A stretch of 6,496 bases of DNA from a bacterium (lineage in GTDB: Bacteria; Planctomycetota; JACOTG01; JAUIME01). The stretch covers positions 1-6,496 of the forward strand of contig JAUIME010000311.1 of the NCBI GenBank assembly GCA_030433195.1. The letters run 5' to 3'. The translations under genes and the position numbers were made by a program. Under the pieces are notes generated by a model, which worked only from the letters and a program-made list of their open reading frames with translations, was not told the origin of the DNA and did not search any database. Positions 1 through 5,140 of this stretch are shown piece by piece (positions within the stretch are counted from its first letter, which is position 1; every line of letters begins with the position of its first letter).

Positions 1-276
1 GAGGTTGAACGTCTCGCAGGCGCCGTACTTCGAGTGCGGCATCACGACGAGCTTGACCTCGGGATACTCCTTGCGCACGAGCTCGGCGGTTCCGTCCGAC
101 GACGCGTTGTCGACGAGGACCACCTCGTCGAACGGCACGGTCTGCTTGCGGATCGCGTCGAGATTCTTGCGAACGTCTTCGATCTTGTTCCACGAGCTGA
201 TCACGGCGCTGATCGCCCACGGATTGTCGGACGGTTTCGCGGCGGTCGGCTTCGGGTCGGGGGTCGAATCGGACAT
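1..276 (-). CDS. GT2 family glycosyltransferase, N-terminal part (3' end beyond window)
   Basis: Only the first 92 codons are present; the frame is open to the window edge. A Pro/Lys-rich head (residues 1-19) precedes the first strand of a GT-A fold (AISAVISSWNK, 21-31). The nucleotide-sugar-binding motif VDNASSDGT is at residues 55-63, and near the edge comes YGACETFNL, where GT2 enzymes usually carry the conserved Asn-x-Gly region. In this family such motifs mark inverting transferases that move a sugar from a nucleotide donor to a glycan or lipid-linked acceptor at the cytoplasmic membrane face. The DXD metal motif would lie beyond the window, so activity cannot be judged. The ATG lies 2 bp after the stop of the deacetylase gene and has a strong ribosome binding site, so the two are probably co-transcribed and coupled. 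Donor and acceptor are unknown. Confidence 0.88.
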   Translation of the reverse strand, partial: MSDSTPDPKPTAAKPSDNPWAISAVISSWNKIEDVRKNLDAIRKQTVPFDEVVLVDNASSDGTAELVRKEYPEVKLVVMPHSKYGACETFNL

Positions 277-278
277 GC

Positions 279-1088
279 TCAGCTCTCTCCGGCAGCGGGC
301 GCGGCCCACGTCGCCGACGGTCGATTCCGTTCGACGAGGGGCAACAGGGTCTCGAGGCTCTCGAGCAAGACGGGCAGTTCACGTCGTCGCAGCTCGAGGT
401 ACGCCTCGGCGTAGATGATCTCACGCTCGCCGCAGTTCACGGTGCGATAGCGGTTGAGGGCGAGCATCTTGTCTTCGAAGTCGGCATCGGCGAGCTGGCT
501 CGCGTGACAGCGCAGCGCGCGCCGCTTGCGATCCATGAGGTCGCCGCCCGTGATGTCGAGGATCCAATTGGCGATCTGCGGTCCGCCGATCTCGACGAGC
601 AGCAAACGCGGGTCGAGCGCGTCTCCGCGTCCTTCCAAAAGGTCGAGCGCCGTCATGAGCCCGGCACCGGCCGCGAGATGGTCGGGGTGGATCTCGAACG
701 GCGACGTCACGGTGACCGCGTCGGGGCGGAACGTCGCGAGCTCTTCGGCGATGCGATCACCGAGATCGGTCGCGGTTCCGAGCCCGCGGTCGGGATACGA
801 CAGGAACGCGTGATCGGTGACGCCGAGCACTTCGAGCCCCGCCACCGCCTCCGACTCGCGCAGCTTCACGTATTCGTCGTCGCGCTCTTCACGAAATCCG
901 CCGCGGCTCCCGTCGGTGAGAAACACGACGCGCACGCGATCGCCCCGTTCGACGTGCAGTCGAATCAGACCTCCCGTCGCGAGGACCTCGTCGTCCGCGT
1001 GGGGCGCGAGCACGAGGAGTGAACCTCGCGGCACCTGCGGCGGGCGGATCAGGTCTTCGGGGGCACGATGCAGTGGCCAGCGACTCAT
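279..1088 (-). CDS. PIG-L/LmbE family zinc-dependent deacetylase
   Basis: A 269-residue protein with the hallmarks of the PIG-L/LmbE (MshB-like) family, which hydrolyses N-acetyl groups from GlcNAc-containing substrates. Seen: the motif APHADDE at residues 28-34 (family form PHPDDE), HPDH at 134-137, and the third family region with CHASQL at 194-199. By analogy with MshB, His30, Asp33 and His137 would bind zinc and Asp32 would be the general base. The Pro of PHPDDE is Ala here, a common variation. There is no signal peptide or membrane span, so it is probably cytoplasmic. A GTG six codons upstream (1106) is also in frame, but the ATG at 1088 is preferred because CGGGAG lies 6 nt before it. 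It sits between two GT2 genes, 54 bp after the first and 2 bp before the second. The likely job (inference) is deacetylating an amino sugar on a lipid-linked or nucleotide-linked intermediate; a mycothiol- or bacillithiol-type role is less likely in this context. Confidence 0.9.
   Translation of the reverse strand: MSRWPLHRAPEDLIRPPQVPRGSLLVLAPHADDEVLATGGLIRLHVERGDRVRVVFLTDGSRGGFREERDDEYVKLRESEAVAGLEVLGVTDHAFLSYPDRGLGTATDLGDRIAEELATFRPDAVTVTSPFEIHPDHLAAGAGLMTALDLLEGRGDALDPRLLLVEIGGPQIANWILDITGGDLMDRKRRALRCHASQLADADFEDKMLALNRYRTVNCGEREIIYAEAYLELRRRELPVLLESLETLLPLVERNRPSATWAAPAAGES
285..290 (-). promoter_or_regulatory. Ribosome binding site of the distal GT2 gene
   Basis: GGAGAG on the minus strand ends 8 nt before the ATG at 276. 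It lies inside the last codons of the deacetylase gene, as is usual for tightly packed operon genes, and supports the ATG chosen. Confidence 0.7.
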
Positions 1089-1094
1089 CGGAAT

Positions 1095-1100
1095 CTCCCG
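1095..1100 (-). promoter_or_regulatory. Ribosome binding site that fixes the deacetylase start
   Basis: CGGGAG on the minus strand with a 6-nt spacer to the ATG at 1088. It lies inside the codons that would be translated from the alternative GTG at 1106, so it favours the shorter 269-residue product. Confidence 0.7.
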
Positions 1101-1142
1101 TCGCACCGATTCGGACCGGCGCGCGCTTCGGGACTCAGAGGT

Positions 1143-2036
1143 TCATTTGGATCGGAACAGCGAAGAGATCTTGCCGCGCCCCTTCGTGGGACGCGAGGCG
1201 TCGTCGACCTCTTCGCCGGACGCGCGCAACCGTGCGAGTTCGCCCTCGAGCGCCTCGACACGCGCGCGCATCGCCGCGAGGCCTTCCTGCTGCTCGAAGT
1301 ACATCTCGACGAACGACGGGATGATGGTGTGGAAGTACTTGTCGAAGAGCTGCTCGCGTGTACGCGCGAACTCCTCCCGCATCGTGGTGATCGCTTGGGT
1401 CCCGTCGTCGCGGATGCGGTACTCGGCCGTCGTGACCGGAATGTGCTTGAACGTGTAATCCTGCGCGAGACGGAAGAACAGGTCCCAATCCTCGAGCACG
1501 TCGAGGGTCTCGTCGAACCCTCCGAGCCGCTCCACGCAACTCTTCTGGTGACAGAACGAGACGAGATGGAACGGACAGTGCTGGAAGAAGCGCACCGGGT
1601 GGAAGTCGTTGGACAGCACGACCTGCTTCGAAACGGTCTCGTAGGTCCCGTCGGCAGCGAGGCGCTGCTTCACCTCGTTGGCGTCGGTGTAAGCCGCCTG
1701 GAATTCACCCTGCTCGAGAAGCTCCATGAGCGTCCCGAGATGATTCGGGTAGTAGAGGTCGTCGTCGTCGTGCCACGAGATGTACTTGCCGCGGGCCGCT
1801 TCGATGCCGCGGTTGCCGGCCGCACACCGCCCGACGTTCTCGCGCAGGTGGACGTACTGAACGCGCGCCGACTCACGCAGGGGCTCGATCGCTTCGGCGA
1901 CGTCCTCTCCACCGTCGTTCACCACGACGGTTTCGAAGTCTCGGAACTCCTGCGCGGCAAGACCTTCGAGCGCTCCGACGAGGAAGTCGGGGCGGTTGCG
2001 GGTGCGCAGGACGACGCTGACGAGGGGAGTTGACAT
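1143..2036 (-). CDS. GT2 family glycosyltransferase with C-terminal coiled coil
   Basis: A 297-residue protein with an intact GT-A core. It starts directly with STPLVSVVLRTRNRP, then VVNDGG (38-43), the Asn-x-Gly region ENVGRCAAGNRG (66-77), the metal-binding DXD-type motif in WHDDDDLYYP (88-97) and the acid/acceptor motif LEDWDLFFRLA (181-191). This is the classical inverting GT2 layout, so the enzyme should be active. The region from about 243 to 275 (QQEGLAAMRARVEALEGEL and flanks) has heptad-like spacing of Leu/Met/Val and predicts a coiled coil. The tail ends in a basic stretch (KGRGKISSLFRSK) that could contact membrane or partner. The ATG start is firm: an in-frame TGA lies at 2057-2055, and no other start codon falls between. 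No clear Shine-Dalgarno sequence precedes it. It is the first gene of the unit that continues into the deacetylase. Sugar specificity cannot be read from the sequence. Confidence 0.92.
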   Translation of the reverse strand: MSTPLVSVVLRTRNRPDFLVGALEGLAAQEFRDFETVVVNDGGEDVAEAIEPLRESARVQYVHLRENVGRCAAGNRGIEAARGKYISWHDDDDLYYPNHLGTLMELLEQGEFQAAYTDANEVKQRLAADGTYETVSKQVVLSNDFHPVRFFQHCPFHLVSFCHQKSCVERLGGFDETLDVLEDWDLFFRLAQDYTFKHIPVTTAEYRIRDDGTQAITTMREEFARTREQLFDKYFHTIIPSFVEMYFEQQEGLAAMRARVEALEGELARLRASGEEVDDASRPTKGRGKISSLFRSK

Positions 2037-2118
2037 CGAGGGGCGAGAGCTCGTTCAAGGCCTTGCGAGCAAACGATTTGCGTCGGCTCGCCACGAGGTG
2101 GTCCCGACAGGGGGAACC
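2037..2118 (-). other. Structured 5' leader of the GT2 gene, no evident Shine-Dalgarno
   Basis: About 77 nt separate the predicted transcription start from the ATG at 2036. Near the 5' end GGTTCC (2118-2113) can pair with GGGACC (2105-2100) around a 7-nt loop, with one G-U pair. Further on GCGAGC (2091-2086) can pair with GCTCGC (2070-2065), and a smaller hairpin GCAAA/TTTGC sits at 2081-2069. The 20 nt before the ATG hold no purine-rich ribosome binding site. Pairings are seen in the sequence; a regulatory role is inference. Confidence 0.35.
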
Positions 2119-2119
2119 C

Positions 2120-2148
2120 AACGTATCATCGAACTCCGGCAGCTGCAA
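2120..2148 (-). promoter_or_regulatory. Candidate sigma-70-type promoter of the GT2-deacetylase-GT2 unit
   Basis: On the minus strand TTGCAG (-35, 2148-2143) and TACGTT (-10, 2125-2120) are separated by exactly 17 nt. TGA immediately before the -10 gives an extended -10 (TGn). It lies just after two hairpins that follow the radical SAM gene and about 84 bp before the GT2 start. The same element, including part of its spacer, recurs at 3797-3825, which is the main reason to believe it. Each hexamer individually matches the consensus only moderately. Confidence 0.5.
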
Positions 2149-2162
2149 CTTTACCGAGTCCA

Positions 2163-2205
2163 ACGAGATCGGACGTTTCTCGTGGTCGCGGGGCTCGATT
2201 CCCCG
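2163..2205 (-). terminator. Two consecutive hairpins after the radical SAM gene (possible terminator)
   Basis: In the minus-strand transcript CGGGG (2205-2201) pairs with CCCCG (2193-2189) around a 7-nt loop. Six nucleotides later ACGAGA (2183-2178) pairs with TCTCGT (2168-2163) around a 9-nt loop. They begin 35 nt after the stop of the radical SAM gene and end 15 nt before the next candidate promoter, the usual place for a terminator. No run of T follows either stem, so this is not a standard intrinsic terminator. It may instead be a processing or RNA-stabilising structure. Confidence 0.3.
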
Positions 2206-2239
2206 GGCGTTCGATCACCGCGTCTGTTCCGACCGGATC

Positions 2240-3613
2240 TCAGCCGAGCGTGAGCACCGCTCGATTCGCGCTCGCGGTCTGGCGCGCGGCGCGACGCTCG
2301 TCGACGTCCATGCGGAAGGCTTCGAACTCCGTCCACACCTCGCGGATGTCCTCGACGGTCATCGTCGGTTGCTTGATCGCGCCTTCGGGCGTCTGGTACG
2401 TGGCGTAGTAGAAGTCCGGGATGAAGCCCTCGCGCTCGCAAAGGTCGTAGAGGTCGCAGCCCGGGAACACCTGATAGACGTACAGGTGGAAGTAGTCCGG
2501 GTCGAGCTCCTGGTTGAGCTTGAGGGTCTCGCGAGCGAGCTCGGGCGTTTCGTAGGGGAAGCCGATGATGTTGAGCGACGCGCGCTCCATGCCGAGCTCG
2601 CGGGCTCGCTTGAACGCGCGGATCATCTTGTCGTTCGAGAGGTTGCGCTGCAGGTACTTCTTGCGGAACTCCTCGTCGCCGTGCTCGACGCCCATGCACA
2701 AGAGGTTGCAGCCCGAATCGGCGGCCTCCTCGAGGTTCTGCTCGGTGCAGTTGTCGGATCGCACGCCGAGCATGTACGGCAGTCCGATCTCTTCCTTGTA
2801 CGCCTTGAAGAACTCGCGCAGCCACGAGTGCGAGATCGCGAAGAAGTCCTCGTCCCAGAACTCGAACGACTGCACGTTGGGATAGCGGTCGAGCACCATG
2901 TGCATCTCGCGCATGAGGTTCGGCACCGAACGACGACGCACGTAGGAGCCTCGGCCCTTGTAGAGGTTGAGAAGGCTCTGGTTGCCGCAATACGCGCATC
3001 GGTAGGGGCAGCCGCGCCCCGCCGCGATCGGCATGCAGTTGGTGAGGTGCTGGTACGTCATCGACGCCTTCTCTTCGAGATGGCGGTCGATGTCGCAGAG
3101 GACGCGGTCCCAATACGGGTAGTCGTCCATGTCGCGGAAGAGTCGGCGCGGCTCGTTCTTGTGGATCGTGATGCTGCCGTCGTCACCGTACTCCTTCACG
3201 AGGAGGTTCGGGATCCCGAAGAGCGGCGTCCCGCGCTCGTACGCGTTGCACAGCTCGACGATCGCTTCGTCGCCCTCGCCCTTGCAGGCGATGTCGATGT
3301 CCGGGCAGGCGATGACTTCGTCCGGGGAGAAGCTCACGTGGAACCCGCCGCAGATGACAGGAGTTTCCGGCAGGTGCGTCTTCGCGATGCGCGCGAGCTG
3401 CTGGATCTTCGGCCATTGGTACGTGAGGCACGAGAAGCCGATCAGGTCGGGCTGCTCGGCGATCATCTCGCGCGTGAACTGCTCGTCGTCGTACGACGCG
3501 TCGTAGTTGATCAGCGCGGCGTCGTGGCCGGCTTGCTTCAAGAAGCTCGACATCGACGCGACGCCCGCGTAGAAGAACTTGTCGACGGAGTGCGTGACGA
3601 ACAGCACCTTCAT
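2240..3613 (-). CDS. B12-binding-domain radical SAM protein
   Basis: A 457-residue protein with the two-domain plan of the BchE/HpnP-like class of radical SAM enzymes. Residues 1-130 form a Rossmann-like cobalamin-binding-type domain: VLFVTHSVDKFFYAGVASM, then PDLIGFSCLTYQW (55-67), ICGGFHVSFSPDE (87-99, family form GGPHPT) and CKGEGDEAIVEL (110-121). The radical SAM barrel begins at AAGRGCPYRCAYCGN (197-211). Cys202, Cys206 and Cys209 form the CxxxCxxC motif for the 4Fe-4S cluster that cleaves S-adenosylmethionine. Later strands carry FWDEDFF (252-258), MGVEHGDEEF (307-316) and NIIGFPYET (348-356), all in the expected places. No DxHxxG motif is seen, so any cobalamin would be bound without a histidine ligand, as is common in this class. 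Family members methylate unactivated carbons or do ring and sulfur chemistry; the substrate here is unknown. In this context a sugar or lipid modification is the best inference. It has its own upstream promoter candidate and downstream hairpins. An in-frame GTG at 3628 is rejected because GGAGG precedes the ATG at 3613. Confidence 0.92.
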   Translation of the reverse strand: MKVLFVTHSVDKFFYAGVASMSSFLKQAGHDAALINYDASYDDEQFTREMIAEQPDLIGFSCLTYQWPKIQQLARIAKTHLPETPVICGGFHVSFSPDEVIACPDIDIACKGEGDEAIVELCNAYERGTPLFGIPNLLVKEYGDDGSITIHKNEPRRLFRDMDDYPYWDRVLCDIDRHLEEKASMTYQHLTNCMPIAAGRGCPYRCAYCGNQSLLNLYKGRGSYVRRRSVPNLMREMHMVLDRYPNVQSFEFWDEDFFAISHSWLREFFKAYKEEIGLPYMLGVRSDNCTEQNLEEAADSGCNLLCMGVEHGDEEFRKKYLQRNLSNDKMIRAFKRARELGMERASLNIIGFPYETPELARETLKLNQELDPDYFHLYVYQVFPGCDLYDLCEREGFIPDFYYATYQTPEGAIKQPTMTVEDIREVWTEFEAFRMDVDERRAARQTASANRAVLTLG

Positions 3614-3790
3614 GCGCGAAACCTCCACTCTGAATCGAACCGCCCCGATTCGCGAACCCTGCGACGCGGGTTTCGTCCCGTGTCGAACAGGTCGTGTCGA
3701 AAAGGCTTCGCCTCGCGAACGGGCGCCGATTCAGGAAATCCTCCCACGCGGAACCGACACGGGCCCGCGACAGGACGAATGACCGCCAAT
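3614..3790 (-). other. Long 5' leader of the radical SAM gene with competing pairings
   Basis: About 177 nt lie between the predicted transcription start and the ATG, with no convincing reading frame. CCCGTGTCG (3763-3755) is perfectly complementary to CGACACGGG (3685-3677). It can alternatively pair, over 7 bp, with an upstream copy CGACACG (3699-3693). The CGGG of the downstream copy can also form a local hairpin with CCCG (3680-3677 with 3670-3667, loop ACGAAA). A perfect TTCGC-GAG-GCGAA inverted repeat lies at 3719-3707. These are mutually exclusive foldings ahead of the ribosome binding site. No known riboswitch class is recognised, including the cobalamin riboswitch. Confidence 0.35.
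3622..3626 (-). promoter_or_regulatory. Ribosome binding site that fixes the radical SAM start
   Basis: A full GGAGG on the minus strand, 8 nt before the ATG at 3613. It falls inside the codons that the GTG at 3628 would use, so the shorter product beginning MKVLFVTH is the real one. Confidence 0.8.
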
Positions 3791-3796
3791 TGCTGG

Positions 3797-3825
3797 ATCG
3801 TATCACGGCGCTCCGGCGGAGGCAA
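3797..3825 (-). promoter_or_regulatory. Candidate sigma-70-type promoter of the radical SAM gene
   Basis: On the minus strand TTGCCT (-35, 3825-3820) and TACGAT (-10, 3802-3797) are separated by exactly 17 nt, with TGA immediately before the -10 (extended -10). Each hexamer matches the consensus at 4 of 6 positions. It shares AAGTTGC, GCCGGAG and TGATACG at identical spacing with the element at 2120-2148. It would start transcription near 3790. Confidence 0.55.
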
Positions 3826-3870
3826 CTTGCGCCGAAGCACACAACTCCTTGACCAGGAACGACGTGCGAC

Positions 3871-3894
3871 TTTCGAAATCGAATCGTTTCGAAA
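3871..3894. repeat. Tandem pair of TTTCGAAA palindromes (possible operator)
   Basis: The 8-bp perfect palindrome TTTCGAAA occurs at 3871-3878 and again at 3887-3894, 16 bp apart, with ATCGAATCG-like sequence between. The pair lies 46-69 bp upstream of the radical SAM -35 element, a position typical of activator sites. Two identical A+T-containing palindromes in GC-rich DNA are unlikely to be random. Binding of a dimeric regulator is inference. Confidence 0.4.
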
Positions 3895-3914
3895 ATCCTC
3901 TCTTCCCTCTTCTT

Positions 3915-3955
3915 CGACCGATTGCGAGAGACTCTGCACCGCGAGCCGCAAGTCG
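3915..3955 (-). terminator. Bulged hairpin directly after the WbbL-like GT stop
   Basis: In the minus-strand transcript GTCG-like and TTGCG-like arms pair: 3955-3952 with 3918-3915 and 3951-3947 with 3926-3922. That gives 9 bp with a 3-nt bulge (3919-3921) and a loop of about 20 nt. The stem starts at the base after the stop codon. A 20-nt all-purine run (3915-3896) follows rather than a T tract, so intrinsic termination is doubtful. Confidence 0.25.
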
Positions 3956-5140
3956 TCACGCGCGACGAAACCGCCAGGTCGGACCGATGGCGAACGTTCG
4001 CGGCTCGACGACCCTCACGAAGACCTCGGTAGGAGGCATGTGCTCGAAGATATCGGCGGGAAAATCGAAACGGGGTTCGTCGACGAGCATCGCGGCGGCG
4101 TACTCGAAGAACGGTGTCCCCGCGAACTCGACGATGCCGCCCGTCCACCCCCCAGGGAGCTCGAATCGAGGGGGCTCGGCGACGGCACCGAGCGCGACGA
4201 AGTCCCACGGCGGATCGGCGGCGATCCGGCCCATGCGTCGTTCGCCCCACGCATCGAGCCGCCTCGCGACGGCCGAACCGAGACGACCGAATGCCTTGCG
4301 CCAGTACACGGCGCGCGAGGCCTCGCGCTTCTGGCGCGCGGCCTCGGGGTCCTTCCCCGCCGACATGTTGTAGTAGTGGACGATCCGCGCGCTCGGGACG
4401 TATCGCATCGCGAGACCCGCGGCTCCGATCCGGCGGCACCAATCGGCGTCCTCGTAGTAGAGCGGGTAGTCCTCGTCGAAGCCGCCGACGACATCCAGCG
4501 TCGTCCTCGGGATCAGGATGCATGCGCCCGAGAGCATCTCGATGTCGAGCGGCTCGTCGGTCCGCCAGTAGCGGCTCGAGTAGCGTGTCGACGCGAGGCT
4601 CGCCCTGCGAACCGCCGCGTTCGACCGCAGTCCGAGAGCTTGCGAGAGCATGCCGCCGAGGCTCGGCAATCGGTTCAGCGGATGCTGGATCCGCTGACCG
4701 TGATCCATGAACGTGCGCGGCCCGACCGCGCCGACGTCCGCGTGCTCGCGGAGATACTCGAGCATCGCGCCGAAAGCGCCCGGTAGGATCACCATGTCGG
4801 GATTCAGCAGGGCGAGGTAGCGGCCGCGCGCTCGCGCGAAACCCGCGTTCGCGGCGCCGCCGTATCCGAGATTGCGATCGCTGTCGATGCGCACGACTTC
4901 CGGCGGCAATTCGTCGAGCCGCGCGCGGTCCTCGGGCGGCGACGCATTGTCGACCACGATCACCTCGACGCTCCCGCGGCCCGACGCTCCCGCGAATTCC
5001 TGCGCAAGGACCGAACGGACGCACTCGAGCGCGAGGTCCGCGGAGTGGTAATTGATGACGACGGCGGAAACGTCGGGCGGATCCTCGCCCGCGGACGCGG
5101 ACCGAGACGCAGGCGAAGTCGATGCCTCGTCGTGTCTCAC
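3956..5140 (-). CDS. WbbL-like GT2 glycosyltransferase with C-terminal extension
   Basis: A 394-residue protein. After a Ser/Ala-rich head (1-22) comes a complete GT-A core: VSAVVINYHSADL (24-36), VIVVDNASPPED (60-71), DRNLGYGGAANAGFA (88-102), the metal motif LLNPDMVI (111-118), MLSGACILIPR (202-212) and GGFDEDYPLYYEDADWCRRI (219-238). This pattern (NPD, GAC-hydrophobic-R, FDE-FF-YxEDxDxxxR) is that of WbbL/RfbF-type transferases, often rhamnosyltransferases of O-antigen and cell-wall linker synthesis; the sugar itself cannot be assigned. The core ends near residue 285. Residues 310-394 add a strand-rich segment that I do not recognise. The start is GTG at 5140, overlapping the upstream stop (GTGA), so the two genes are translationally coupled; a GGAG lies 11 nt upstream. 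No membrane span is seen; it probably acts on a lipid-linked acceptor at the inner face of the membrane. Confidence 0.9.
   Translation of the reverse strand: MRHDEASTSPASRSASAGEDPPDVSAVVINYHSADLALECVRSVLAQEFAGASGRGSVEVIVVDNASPPEDRARLDELPPEVVRIDSDRNLGYGGAANAGFARARGRYLALLNPDMVILPGAFGAMLEYLREHADVGAVGPRTFMDHGQRIQHPLNRLPSLGGMLSQALGLRSNAAVRRASLASTRYSSRYWRTDEPLDIEMLSGACILIPRTTLDVVGGFDEDYPLYYEDADWCRRIGAAGLAMRYVPSARIVHYYNMSAGKDPEAARQKREASRAVYWRKAFGRLGSAVARRLDAWGERRMGRIAADPPWDFVALGAVAEPPRFELPGGWTGGIVEFAGTPFFEYAAAMLVDEPRFDFPADIFEHMPPTEVFVRVVEPRTFAIGPTWRFRRA

Larger units (their letters stand above)
3614..3955. other. 342-bp intergenic region between the WbbL-like GT and radical SAM genes
   Basis: No gene is seen here. 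Frames that stay open through it are rich in Arg and Ser, lack domain motifs and need a TTG start without a ribosome binding site. In transcription order it holds a bulged hairpin directly after the upstream stop, a purine tract, two TTTCGAAA palindromes, a promoter candidate and the radical SAM leader. The part from about 3870 to 3915 is visibly richer in A+T than the genes around it, as expected for regulatory DNA. Confidence 0.7.

Noticed and set aside
2120..2165. A sigma-54 promoter using the GTTGC of the shared element as -12
   Set aside because: No TGGC/GG lies at the required 10-nt distance upstream in either copy, whereas 17-nt spaced -35/-10 hexamers fit both copies.
2131..2213. A possible tRNA on the plus strand: T-arm-like CGGGG-CTCGATT-CCCCG at 2189-2205, with GAACTCC (2131-2137) able to pair at 6 of 7 positions with GGCGTTC (2206-2212)
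   Set aside because: The T loop starts with C instead of T, no D arm with GG or proper anticodon arm can be built, and no CCA follows. The stem is better explained as a hairpin after the radical SAM gene.
3613..3628. GTG at 3628 as the radical SAM start, and GTG at 1106 as the deacetylase start
   Set aside because: In both cases the best Shine-Dalgarno sequence lies between the GTG and a downstream in-frame ATG, so the ATG (3613, 1088) is preferred.
3614..3790. A cobalamin riboswitch before the cobalamin-type radical SAM gene
   Set aside because: The leader is shorter than that class and I do not see its conserved B12 box; only simple competing stems are supported.
3610..3951. A 113-codon minus-strand frame in the intergenic region
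   Set aside because: It needs a TTG start without a ribosome binding site, has shadow-like composition, and runs through the promoter candidate and across the radical SAM start.
2030..4786. A 918-codon open frame on the plus strand
   Set aside because: It runs antisense to two well-supported genes and the region between them, has no recognisable domain, and is rich in Arg, Val, Glu and Ala. Long antisense frames are expected in GC-rich DNA with strong third-codon bias.
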